Part shown: positions 1 through 8,912 of the stretch, piece by piece
Layout of the letters: every line of letters starts with the position of its first letter
Numbering within the stretch: position 1 is the first letter of the stretch
The notes under the pieces: generated by a model
Seen by the model: the letters and a program-made list of their open reading frames with translations, nothing else
What the model was told of the DNA's origin: nothing
The model's database searches: none
Assembly: GCA_945862065.1 (NCBI GenBank)
Contig: CAMAWT010000015.1
Span: 4,223-68,222 of the forward strand
Reading direction: 5' to 3'
Source of the DNA: Flavobacterium psychrophilum
GTDB taxonomy: Bacteria > Bacteroidota > Bacteroidia > Flavobacteriales > Flavobacteriaceae
DNA: 64,000 bases
Position numbers and translations under genes: made by a program

Positions 1-3000
1 TGGATTGTTTGCATCTAAACCAATTTCATTAAAATTTGATAATCCATCATTATCACAATCCCCATTTAAGAAGTTCGTTGATAATGGTTTTGTTATGTTT
101 AATGGGTTTGATTCGCAAGGATTTGTAGGATCTGTACCATCCGTCATTTCTTGACCATTTGTTACTCCATCGCCATCACAATCTAAGACTGACCAAGTAT
201 TATAAACGGAGCTGTTTAATGCAGGTGGATTTGTAAATGAACAAGCATCAGCAGGATCTGTTCCATTGGTTATTTCTGTTCCGTTACTTTCACCATCTAG
301 ATCACAATCATTAATTGCAAAATCCAAGCAGGCCCCTACAATGATAGGAAAGGTCACTTCATCAAAATTCGTTGGATTCAATACTTCCGTAATTCTATAA
401 GTCACATTATATGTTCCAGCAGGAGTTTGTGGAGCTATTGTAATTGTCCCATTTGTGTTTAAAGTCAATCCTGACGGAACCGTAACTCCTGTTAAAGTAA
501 CTTGTGATGGAATTACAGTAATTCCGTTCAAAGTATCATTAGCCAAAACGCTCGTAGTTGTATCACCCGCATATCCATTGATTGGTCCGAATGCATCTGC
601 AACAGCATCTATAACTGCCGGAATGACGTTTACAGTTGAAGTCACTTCATCAAAATTCGTTGGATTTAATACTTCCGTAATTCTATAAGTCACATTGTAA
701 GTTCCAGCTGCCGTTTGTGGAGCAATTGTAATCGTTCCATTTGCATTCAATGTCAATCCTGACGGAACCGTAACTCCTGTTAAAGTAACTTGAGATGGAT
801 TTAAAGTTACTCCATTTAAAGTATCATTAGCTAAAACGCTTGTTGTGGTAGCACCCGCATATCCATTGATTGGTCCGAATGCATCTGCAACAGCATCAAT
901 AATTGCAGCTGCAACTGTAATGGTTATTGTGCCCGTATCGCAATTTGTTGGATTTAAATTTTCACAAATTTGATAAGTTATAGTGTAATTTCCAGCAGGA
1001 GTTCCAGCAGGAACGCTGATTATCCCAGTTGTAGTATTAAGAGTTGGAAAAACACCAGTTGTTCCTGCTGGCGAAGTTACTGTCATTGTAACTAAAGTCA
1101 AATCGGTTACTGGATTATTATTTAAAGTGTCTGGACCATTACTATTGTTAGTCAATACATTCCCAAGAGAGGTGTTCCCAACTAAACCAATTGTTGAAGG
1201 CATTATGTCATCTTGAGCTATAATTGCAGGAGCAGTAACTATAATAGTTACAGTAGCATTTACGCAATTGGTAGCATCTAATTCATCACACAGACTATAG
1301 ACAAACACATAAGTACCAGCCGGTGTCCCACTTGTCATATTTACATTTCCTGAGTTATCAATAGATATGGTAGGGTAACTTCCAGAAACTATTGAGAAGT
1401 TTACAAAATCTGCAGCTACATATACCCCATTTAGAAGGTCGTTGGTCATTACATTTCCAAGAGTTCCAGATGTAAAGGATGTATTGTTTGTATAAAGATC
1501 GTTTATAGCTCCAAATTCTTTACAGGAGATTCCAAAATCAAGTTGTTTATTTACTAAATTATTTGAATTAATAGCAACAATTTGAGGATTTTGACTAGAT
1601 ACTCGACAAATAGTACTTAACTGATTGATAGTATTTAAATCAGCATTATTTTTAGTTGTAATGCTATTTGTATCAATCCTAAATGCTGGTCCGCCAGGAA
1701 GTACTTTTATGAAGCCTGACGCAGCCAAAGCTAAGGAAGCAGTCCTTAGATTAGATTGCATTATTAGTTCAACGGTGTAGGTTCCATATGCGTTTAAAGG
1801 GGGTTTTACACTCCAGAATCCTTGAACTCCAATTGTGTTGTCTACATTATAACTGTTTGGCCCAGAAATAAACAAGTTAGGAACGTTTGTTGTTAAATTA
1901 CTAAAACCTGCAGCGTTTAATTCGCCATAGTTGGCTAATCCAAGGTAACTATTATCTCCGTTATAATCAATCCATTCCCATTGTGTTGAATTTACAATTC
2001 CATTAGAATCAGGAATATTTTTGGTTACCAATCCATCATTATTGGCATCATACCACTCGTCTTGTAGTCCATTGTTATTTACATCATACCATACAAAGTC
2101 TCCCAATACTGGTTGTGTAGTTGCATTATAATTGAAGTTTCTAACTAAGTAGTTACATTGTTCAACATTTATGATTGATAAACTTGATGTTATATTATAT
2201 AAATTAAAAGCTACGTTTAAATTAGCGTCTTGTACTTGTAATACATAATTACCTGGAGGTATTCCGTTGTAGTTGTAATTACCTTGACTATTTGTAATTT
2301 GAATAATAGAAGGCCCAGAAATATTATTTATACCATTTATGATATTGATAGGAGTCAAGGTTATTGGAACATTTGCTAAAGGTGAATTATTGCTTCCTGA
2401 ATTTAAAACAAACCCTGAAACTTTAGTGCTATTACAAGTTACAATTATTGTAACTACTGCTGTATCACAGTTTGTTGGATTTAAATTTTCACAAATTTGG
2501 TAGGTGAGGATGTATGTTCCAGCTGGAGTTCCATTTGCAATATCAATAGAACCATTCGGATTTAATGTTAATCCTGTAGGAACAGTAACCCCCGTTAATG
2601 TAATATCTGAAAGAATAACAGGAACACCATTTAATGTATCATTTGATAAAACAGATGGTAAAGTAGATCCTACTAAACCATTAATTGGACCATGAGTGTC
2701 TGAAATTGCATCAATAACTGCTGCTGCAACTGTAATAGTAACTGTAGCCGTATCGCAATTTGTTGGATTTAAATTTTCACAAATTTGATATGTAAGTGTT
2801 AATGTTCCTGCTGGTGTATTTGGTGCTATGGTAATAGTACCATTCGGATTTAATGTTAATCCATTAGGAACAGTAACACCAGTTAATGTAATAGCTGAAA
2901 GAATAACAGGAACACCATTTAATGTGTCATTTGATAAAACAGATGCTGTATTTGATCCTACTAGCCCATTAATTGGACCCACTATATCTGTAATTGCACA

Positions 3001-5886
3001 TAAAGGATCGTATACCTTGACTGTTAAGCCAGTTGTTGTACATGTATTATCTAATGTTGAACGAACTTTTAAGGTGTAACTTCCTGCGGCAACGCCTGTG
3101 AATGATGTACTTGATTGATAAGTTGTTCCATTAATGCTATACTCAACTCCTGATTGAGTTGTGAAAACAATCGTTCCAGTTGTTGTTGCGCAAGTTGGTT
3201 GAACTGTTACACTTCCAGTTGGTGCACTTGGTGCACTTGGAACTGCGTTAACTGTAACTGATGATCCCGTTGTTGTACATGTATTATCCGATGTAGAACG
3301 AACTTTTAAGGTGTATGTTCCTGCGGCAACGCCTGTGAATGATGTACTTGATTGATAAGTTGTTCCGTTAATGCTATACTCAACTCCTGATTGCGACGTG
3401 AAAACAATCGTTCCAGTTGTTGTTGCGCACGTTGGTTGAACTGTTACACTTCCATCTGGCGTGCTTGGTGCACCTGCCGCTGAGTTAACTGTTACTGACG
3501 CGCCTGTCGAAATACAAGTATTATCTGATGTAGAGCGTACTTTTAAGGTGTATGTTCCTGCAGTAACTCCTGTAAAGGTGGCACTTGATTGATAGGTTGT
3601 TCCATTAATGCTATACTCAACTCCTGATTGCGTTGTGAAAACAATCGTTCCAGTTGTTGTGGCGCAAGTTGGTTGAACGGTTACAGTTGCTGAAGGTGTC
3701 GTTAGAGCCGTTGGTTGTGTGATTGTAAAGTTTCGAGTAGCCGTGCAAGAATTAGCATCGGTTACTGTTACCGTATAAGTTCCTGCGCTTAATCCGGTTG
3801 CTGTAGCAGCTGTTCCACCAGAAGGCGACCATGAATAGGTGTATCCACCAGCACCTCCCGTAGGAGTAACCGAAGCTGAACCATTTGATCCACCATTACA
3901 AGATACATTTGTTTGCGCAGCAGTCGTGGTAACATTGCTAACTACAGCAGCGATGGTCGCCACATTTTTAGTAGTTGAACCTGAAACTAAAGTAATATTA
4001 CCTGACGCTCCATTTAAAGCAGTTGTAGCCAAACGAACATAAATAATAGTAGATGCAACTGTGCCTCCAGACTGCGTTAATGTCAAACTTGTAACAAAAC
4101 CTGTCCCTGAAGTTGTTGAAATTTCATATCCTGTTGGTGCAGTTACTACTAAATTAGCACTTAAATTTGTACCCGAAACAGTAAAATTTTGCTGTGCAGA
4201 AACAAAACCTGAACATGCAGAAAAAGAAGTTAAAGTTCCCGTAGTGTCAATTGTTGGTAAAACACAGTTTTCAGTAAGCAAATTAAGTGATATGTTTTTT
4301 GAAATTCCACAAGTTGGATCTGTATACGTATATTTAACTACTACAGTTTGGTTGCCTGTGCCTGTAAATGTTAACTGGTCATCTGATAAGGTAGCAGGGC
4401 CTGATACTAAAGTTAAAACTCCACCGGGTGGTGATGGAATTAATGTAGCTGAAGATCCGTTGCAATATTTTCCATTTGTACCTGTAATAATAGACCCTGT
4501 AAGTTGCAAATCTAAAGTTGATGCACCACAAACATAAACTACGGCTGTTGCGAAAGTAAAACTTGCTTCTGTAGTAGTAGTAGCTGAACCGTCACCCATA
4601 CTACCTCTAATTCGGTGTCCTACGTAACCAAAATTATCCTCACATTGCTTTGAAACCATTGTAGTGTGTCCACCTGTTTCAACAGCAAGTATAGTGTCTG
4701 TGGGTAAAATACCATTTGGGATACCAGGACTATAAGAACCCGTACCTCCTCTTCCAAGCATTTGTGAGCTTGCATTTCCCCAATTATAAATTTTTGAATC
4801 GGATGTTAATACAGAAATAGCACCATATTGATTGTCATGTTCATTTGGGGAAATCCAATGGATATTATTCATTATTGGACCTGTTGAGGAGTTATATCTT
4901 GGTTGTACCCATACTTTTCTTTCAGTGGTTGTCCAATCCCCTAATTGTCTAAAATCATTTGCGCCTAAGCTGAACAAATTACCATCACCATTTAATAAAT
5001 AATAACTAATCCCTGTTGTACCATCTTCTCTAGTAACACCTATCATTTTTATGCCGTTTACAGAAGGTAAAGTCATTTGGACAGCCCTAGTTCTTGAAGT
5101 CATATTTGATCCATCACCAAGGTAAGTTTCTAATCCCCAAGTCCAAATAGTCCCGTCAGATTTTAATGCGAAAAGTGTGTTTTCTTGTCCTCTAACCGCA
5201 ATTACATTAGTCAAAAATGGGTTACCAGCTGTACTTTGTGTAACTCTGTACCATTTTACAGCATTAGCTGCTGAAATAGTTGTTATTCCAGTACCCGTGT
5301 TTTGTGCAATCTGAGAAATCACCCAAACATCACCGCTACAAGTAACTATTGCTATAGTTTTATTGGTAACAAACATCATTTTGACATCGGTAGGTGTAAC
5401 GCCTGCTGGAAGTCCTTGGGAATTACCATTTATTGTCAATTTTTGAAATGTGGTACTTGAAGTAATATTTGCATGTAAAACTTGGCCTTCCAAAGACCAT
5501 GCGTATAAACCATCAGTTGCTAATACAATTCCTTGAACAGCATTGGCTGAAAGAGAACCCAAACCAGCTTTTAATACTGTTCCCGTTAATGCTGGGTAAT
5601 TAGCATTAGTTAATTCTATTGGAGATAGCAAATCTGTAGTGCCACTATTCGACATGTCTTCACCCCAAACTTTATAAACACCTAAGGATGTTCTTACAAC
5701 TGTTGAATGGAATGATGAAGTGAAATTATCATATTCTAAAGTAGTTGCATCAGTTGTTGATCTCATTCCGAAATTAAAATAATCGGTATTCGGACAAGTA
5801 TTTAAGAAACCACATTGTGCGAAACTGAAAGTCGAAACAAATATGAAAAATAATGCAGTATAAAATGAAAGTAAATTTTGTTTCAT
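1..5886 (-). CDS. Giant repeat-rich surface protein, T9SS cargo/adhesin type (3' end outside window)
   Basis: An uninterrupted reading frame of about 1,962 codons runs off the left edge. The N-terminus is a signal peptide ending near Ser-Phe-Ala-Gln. Approximate order of domains: an RCC1-like propeller region (residues 30-430, recurring Trp-Gly and Leu-x-x-Asp-Gly turns), Ig-like sequence, a SprB-type repeat (about 660-715, VSCNGGSNGSASVTPTGG), three 79-residue repeats (about 715-958), two 96-residue repeats (about 962-1155), a carboxypeptidase-regulatory/CNA-B-like domain, an SdrD-B-like segment (VLGDFVWYDVNNNGLQD, about 1252), further 96-residue repeats, and thrombospondin type-3 Asp-rich calcium-binding repeats (DCDGDGVTNG) up to the edge. 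Such architecture is typical of Flavobacteriaceae surface proteins exported by the T9SS, so a C-terminal sorting domain is expected beyond base 1. An in-frame ATG at 5916 is an alternative start; 5886 is chosen because the signal peptide follows at once. Ligand unknown. Confidence 0.85.
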   Translation of the reverse strand, partial: MKQNLLSFYTALFFIFVSTFSFAQCGFLNTCPNTDYFNFGMRSTTDATTLEYDNFTSSFHSTVVRTSLGVYKVWGEDMSNSGTTDLLSPIELTNANYPALTGTVLKAGLGSLSANAVQGIVLATDGLYAWSLEGQVLHANITSSTTFQKLTINGNSQGLPAGVTPTDVKMMFVTNKTIAIVTCSGDVWVISQIAQNTGTGITTISAANAVKWYRVTQSTAGNPFLTNVIAVRGQENTLFALKSDGTIWTWGLETYLGDGSNMTSRTRAVQMTLPSVNGIKMIGVTREDGTTGISYYLLNGDGNLFSLGANDFRQLGDWTTTERKVWVQPRYNSSTGPIMNNIHWISPNEHDNQYGAISVLTSDSKIYNWGNASSQMLGRGGTGSYSPGIPNGILPTDTILAVETGGHTTMVSKQCEDNFGYVGHRIRGSMGDGSATTTTEASFTFATAVVYVCGASTLDLQLTGSIITGTNGKYCNGSSATLIPSPPGGVLTLVSGPATLSDDQLTFTGTGNQTVVVKYTYTDPTCGISKNISLNLLTENCVLPTIDTTGTLTSFSACSGFVSAQQNFTVSGTNLSANLVVTAPTGYEISTTSGTGFVTSLTLTQSGGTVASTIIYVRLATTALNGASGNITLVSGSTTKNVATIAAVVSNVTTTAAQTNVSCNGGSNGSASVTPTGGAGGYTYSWSPSGGTAATATGLSAGTYTVTVTDANSCTATRNFTITQPTALTTPSATVTVQPTCATTTGTIVFTTQSGVEYSINGTTYQSSATFTGVTAGTYTLKVRSTSDNTCISTGASVTVNSAAGAPSTPDGSVTVQPTCATTTGTIVFTSQSGVEYSINGTTYQSSTSFTGVAAGTYTLKVRSTSDNTCTTTGSSVTVNAVPSAPSAPTGSVTVQPTCATTTGTIVFTTQSGVEYSINGTTYQSSTSFTGVAAGSYTLKVRSTLDNTCTTTGLTVKVYDPLCAITDIVGPINGLVGSNTASVLSNDTLNGVPVILSAITLTGVTVPNGLTLNPNGTITIAPNTPAGTLTLTYQICENLNPTNCDTATVTITVAAAVIDAISDTHGPINGLVGSTLPSVLSNDTLNGVPVILSDITLTGVTVPTGLTLNPNGSIDIANGTPAGTYILTYQICENLNPTNCDTAVVTIIVTCNSTKVSGFVLNSGSNNSPLANVPITLTPINIINGINNISGPSIIQITNSQGNYNYNGIPPGNYVLQVQDANLNVAFNLYNITSSLSIINVEQCNYLVRNFNYNATTQPVLGDFVWYDVNNNGLQDEWYDANNDGLVTKNIPDSNGIVNSTQWEWIDYNGDNSYLGLANYGELNAAGFSNLTTNVPNLFISGPNSYNVDNTIGVQGFWSVKPPLNAYGTYTVELIMQSNLRTASLALAASGFIKVLPGGPAFRIDTNSITTKNNADLNTINQLSTICRVSSQNPQIVAINSNNLVNKQLDFGISCKEFGAINDLYTNNTSFTSGTLGNVMTNDLLNGVYVAADFVNFSIVSGSYPTISIDNSGNVNMTSGTPAGTYVFVYSLCDELDATNCVNATVTIIVTAPAIIAQDDIMPSTIGLVGNTSLGNVLTNNSNGPDTLNNNPVTDLTLVTMTVTSPAGTTGVFPTLNTTTGIISVPAGTPAGNYTITYQICENLNPTNCDTGTITITVAAAIIDAVADAFGPINGYAGATTTSVLANDTLNGVTLNPSQVTLTGVTVPSGLTLNANGTITIAPQTAAGTYNVTYRITEVLNPTNFDEVTSTVNVIPAVIDAVADAFGPINGYAGDTTTSVLANDTLNGITVIPSQVTLTGVTVPSGLTLNTNGTITIAPQTPAGTYNVTYRITEVLNPTNFDEVTFPIIVGACLDFAINDCDLDGESNGTEITNGTDPADACSFTNPPALNSSVYNTWSVLDCDGDGVTNGQEMTDGTDPTNPCESNPLNITKPLSTNFLNGDCDNDGLSNFNEIGLDANNP
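310..2990 (-). repeat. 288-bp coding repeats (96 aa) in two blocks
   Basis: The bases GTTGG in matching context occur at 371, 659 and 947 and again at 2474 and 2762, an exact 288-bp period within each block. Each unit encodes FGPINGxxG, VLxNDTLNGV and AGTYxxTYxI motifs, a bacterial cadherin/Ig-like repeat by inference. The blocks are separated by the CNA-B/SdrD-like part (about 1250-2420), which holds one or two more diverged units. Confidence 0.85.
3010..3730 (-). repeat. Three tandem 237-bp coding repeats (79 aa each)
   Basis: Near-identical units inside the giant surface gene. The same anchor base run occurs at 3041, 3278 and 3515, an exact 237-bp period. Each unit encodes a Ser-Val-Thr-Val-Gln-Pro-Thr-Cys opening and a Gly-Thr-Tyr-Thr-Leu-Lys-Val-Arg-Ser strand, an Ig-like or PKD-like fold by inference. 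The high nucleotide identity suggests recent duplication or gene conversion. Confidence 0.9.
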
Positions 5887-5920
5887 TAGTAAAGTAGGTG
5901 TTAAATTTATTTTCATTATG

Positions 5921-6646
5921 CTATAATTTAGTTGGATAGTAATAAGATTGAACTTGACCTTTCACATCAAAAAAATCTAGCATAATAAAGTTTCCCGATT
6001 TTGCGGAACCTTTCAATTGATAAACAAGTTTATTCATACCTGGATTTAATGTAAGCTCGCTATTTAAAAGTCTTCCCTCTATTGTAGTATCTATTCCTGC
6101 AGAAACAAATTTGCCATTTTGAAACATAACTTTTTCATTAAAAAAAGATTTTAAATTAACATTTATCATAAGTTGACAATTTTCAGTTCCAACTCCACCT
6201 TCAATTTTTTTACTGAATTGAACGGTAGAAAAATCAAACTCCATTTTAAAAGGACTAACTTCAATATTCATTAGTTCCGGAAAAACAACATGATTACAAT
6301 CTTCTTCTGGATTTAGTTTACTCTCAAGAAAAGTAATTTGATAGGTTCCGGGAGTTTCAAATTTGTAATTATTAATTTCACTACCTTTTAAGGAGATTTT
6401 GATGTTTGAATCTACATTAGAAACATTCCATTCGATAGAATTTTCAATTTTTCCAAAATTAATAGTCTCACCGTAAGAAATTATCTTGTAAGGTTCTTGT
6501 TTTAAATTATCTAACTCAAGTCTAGAAGAATTAACGCTTAATTCCTGACTTTGAACTAAAATAGTTGAAAATAAAAAAAAACTGAAAAATAAATAGCTAA
6601 AGGAATTTCCAATAGAATGTTTTGTAAAAGATACAATTCGAATCAT
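5921..6646 (-). CDS. Secreted protein of unknown function, partner of the giant surface protein
   Basis: 241 residues. The N-terminus has a basic stretch, a Phe-rich hydrophobic segment (about residues 17-32) and a Gln-Ser-Gln cleavage region, so it is probably exported. The rest is predicted beta-rich with no family I recognise; a Cys pair (Cys-Asn near residue 117, Cys-Gln near 157) is visible. It lies 34 bases upstream of the chosen start of the giant surface gene (4 bases from the alternative start) on the same strand, so the two are almost certainly one transcript. A role in export, anchoring or assembly of the large protein is only inference from position. Confidence 0.7.
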   Translation of the reverse strand: MIRIVSFTKHSIGNSFSYLFFSFFLFSTILVQSQELSVNSSRLELDNLKQEPYKIISYGETINFGKIENSIEWNVSNVDSNIKISLKGSEINNYKFETPGTYQITFLESKLNPEEDCNHVVFPELMNIEVSPFKMEFDFSTVQFSKKIEGGVGTENCQLMINVNLKSFFNEKVMFQNGKFVSAGIDTTIEGRLLNSELTLNPGMNKLVYQLKGSAKSGNFIMLDFFDVKGQVQSYYYPTKL

Positions 6647-6694
6647 AATGTGGGGATTATTTAGAAAATGTATAACAATAAAATATTAAAAATG

Positions 6695-6702
6695 CAAAAA
6701 TA
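6695..6702 (-). promoter_or_regulatory. Candidate -7 box of the surface-protein operon
   Basis: On the minus strand the bases read TATTTTTG, fitting the Bacteroidota -7 consensus TAnnTTTG, about 50 bases before the 241-residue gene. No clear TTG -33 box lies at the expected distance. The rest of 6647-6872 is AT-rich and shows nothing else. Confidence 0.35.
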
Positions 6703-6872
6703 GATGTTCATTTTTTAAAAAACTAATTAATTGTTATATTAATAGTGTTTTTTATAAAAAAAGACTACAAATCAAAAAAAAAAGTAAACGAAGATTGATA
6801 ATCAGGTATTTAAAATTTATTTCAAACCTCTTTTTAATTACTGTTTTAGAAATTGTGTTCGAAAGTAGAAAT

Positions 6873-7814
6873 TTAATAAGAAGTTAATTCCAAAGTTGTT
6901 CCAGCTACAACTTTGAAAATCTTATCATTAATTTTTATAAAAACATCCAATGAGCTCGTATTTGTTACAAACTTTTTTTCAACTGAAAATTTTAAATTTC
7001 TAAAAGCATGAATATAATCAACCAAATCAATCTGTTTTGTGTAATGTATCGTTGGATTATTAGATAGTAATTTAAAGAATTTTTCGGTTTCATTCCATTT
7101 ATTTTGGTCTGAACCCATTTCCCAACTGTGACCCCAAATATCAAAAACCGACAGTTTTTTACTTTGTAAAAAATCGTCTATAAGTTTATAAAATTTAACT
7201 AATTCAATGCTATCTTTTTCAGGTTGATTTGGCTCCCAATAAGCTTTCCCATATTGATGAATGGAAGGATGCCATCTTAAAAAGTCGCTCGGAATTTCAA
7301 AATTGTAAGTATCACCTACGGTTCTTGCATATTCAATACCCAATCCTTTTATGATGTCAATTACTTGGTCATCGGTATTTCCAAAAGGATACGCCATGCC
7401 TCTTACTGGATACCCCATCAATCGCTCTAATTCTTTTCTGTCTTCCAAAATTTCGTAAATAACATCAATTTTAGAAATATCTATCAGATTAGGATGATTG
7501 GCAGAATGAACAGAAACTTCATGACCTTTGAATAATTCTTTTATTTCATCTTTATTTAAATAATTAAAATTGACATCGGTACCTAATTTATTAGAATTCA
7601 GATGAAAAGTTCCAACAAGATGATACTTATTCATAAGTTGAACCAATTTTCTATCGTGATTCGACCCGTCGTCATAACTTAAAATCAACGCTTTATTTTT
7701 ACCTTCCGGAAAAAGCATTTCTATTTTAACAGTACTAGCAACCATTTCTGTTTTTGATTGTGCAATGACTGTAAAAGTTAATAAGAATATAATAAGGTAT
7801 ATTGCTTTTTTCAT
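6873..7814 (-). CDS. Secreted polysaccharide deacetylase (NodB-type, carbohydrate esterase 4 family)
   Basis: About 313 residues, removing acetyl or similar groups from a polysaccharide outside the cytoplasm. Seen: a signal peptide at once after the chosen start (MKKAIYLIIFLLTF, cleavage near Ala-Gln-Ser), the first NodB metal motif as Tyr-Asp-Asp-Gly (residues 47-50), and the His-Ser-Ala-Asn-His-Pro metal-binding motif (103-108). A longer frame to 7877 exists, but its first codons fall inside a terminator-like hairpin and would place the signal peptide internally, so 7814 is preferred. Monocistronic as far as can be seen. Substrate unknown. Confidence 0.8.
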   Translation of the reverse strand: MKKAIYLIIFLLTFTVIAQSKTEMVASTVKIEMLFPEGKNKALILSYDDGSNHDRKLVQLMNKYHLVGTFHLNSNKLGTDVNFNYLNKDEIKELFKGHEVSVHSANHPNLIDISKIDVIYEILEDRKELERLMGYPVRGMAYPFGNTDDQVIDIIKGLGIEYARTVGDTYNFEIPSDFLRWHPSIHQYGKAYWEPNQPEKDSIELVKFYKLIDDFLQSKKLSVFDIWGHSWEMGSDQNKWNETEKFFKLLSNNPTIHYTKQIDLVDYIHAFRNLKFSVEKKFVTNTSSLDVFIKINDKIFKVVAGTTLELTSY

Positions 7815-7862
7815 TTGTGTATTATTTAAGTATAATCTTATTTTATAATTCATAAATATAAA

Positions 7863-7893
7863 AAAAAATCGTTTCAACTGAAACGATTTTTTT
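7863..7893 (-). terminator. Perfect hairpin with T-run, apparently orphan
   Basis: Stem AAAATCGTTTC / GAAACGATTTT with a 4-base loop (7876-7879) and long T tracts on both strands. It sits between the divergent deacetylase and TauE-like genes, upstream of both, where no terminator is needed. It could end a short unannotated minus-strand RNA lying in 7900-8030, or act in the deacetylase leader. Confidence 0.6.
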
Positions 7894-8039
7894 AATTTAG
7901 TTGGAATTTATTTCTTTATCATTCTCAGAGTCTTGACATTTAAGCCTTGTATTAAAATTAAATTATGAATACTATTTATTATTTAGCAGTATTAGAAAAA
8001 AAAATGATAGATTAGCTCTTGAATTGCAAATTTTTTTAA

Positions 8040-8846
8040 ATGGAATTATCTCAAATAATTGGTTACCTATTAGCAACAATAGTTGGGATATCGTTAGGGC
8101 TTATAGGTAGCGGTGGCTCTATACTTTCGATACCTATTTTGGTTTATGTGATGGGCGTCAACCCTGTTTTAGCAACAGCCTATTCTTTATTTATTGTAGG
8201 TTCGAGTGCTTTATTTGGTGGAATACAAAAAGTGAAACAAGACTTGGTCGACTTTAATAAGGTGTTTTTATTTGGTGCGCCGTCCATTTTGGCTGTTTTT
8301 CTAACTCGAAAAATGATTATACCTAGCATTCCGGAAATTATTTTTTTGACAGATTTTTTTACATTTCACAAGTCGGTTTTAATCATGGTTGTTTTTTCAA
8401 TGGTGATGTTATTTGCTTCGATTCGAATGATCAAAACACCAATTAGAAATTCAGGAACTGTCGAAATGGGCAAACAAAAAACATTTCAAATTATTTTTCA
8501 AGGCATTATAATCGGACTTATATCAGGTTTTGTTGGCGCCGGAGGTGGTTTTTTAATCATTCCAGCTTTACTTTTTTTAACTAAAATACCGATGAAAATG
8601 GCCATCGGAACTTCCTTAATCATTGTAGCATTTCAATCATTAATCGGATTTCTTGGAGACATCAGACCTGAACAATTTTTAGACTGGAAACTATTAATCA
8701 TTTTCACATCGTGTTCAATCATTGGCATTATAATTGGAAATAATCTATCCAAAAAAATAGAGGGCGAGAAACTAAAAAAAGGATTTGGATGGTTTGTGCT
8801 TTGCATGGCCATTTACATACTTACAAAAGAGTTAATCTTCCGCTAA
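8040..8846 (+). CDS. TauE/SafE (TSUP) family permease, probable sulfite/thiosulfate exporter
   Basis: 268 residues, all membrane: about eight hydrophobic helices in two related halves. The Gly-rich motifs GLIGSGGSILSIPIL (near residue 20) and SGFVGAGGGFLIIPALL (near 160) are the internal-repeat signatures of the TSUP family, which moves small sulfur or sulfonate anions. It is 66 bases upstream of a persulfide dioxygenase on the same strand, which supports export of sulfite or thiosulfate made by that enzyme. Family assignment is firm; the substrate is inferred from context. Confidence 0.85.
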   Translation: MELSQIIGYLLATIVGISLGLIGSGGSILSIPILVYVMGVNPVLATAYSLFIVGSSALFGGIQKVKQDLVDFNKVFLFGAPSILAVFLTRKMIIPSIPEIIFLTDFFTFHKSVLIMVVFSMVMLFASIRMIKTPIRNSGTVEMGKQKTFQIIFQGIIIGLISGFVGAGGGFLIIPALLFLTKIPMKMAIGTSLIIVAFQSLIGFLGDIRPEQFLDWKLLIIFTSCSIIGIIIGNNLSKKIEGEKLKKGFGWFVLCMAIYILTKELIFR

Positions 8847-8912
8847 ATTGTAGCTTAAAATAGGAGCCCATTTAACAATTTAATGTAATTTTGAAATCTG
8901 AAAAAAAGGACT

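Noticed and set aside
1-5886. Possible CRISPR-like or noncoding repeat array on the + strand
   Set aside because: The repeats are 237 and 288 bp long and stay in one open minus-strand frame; they are protein repeats. Short plus-strand frames here are shadows.
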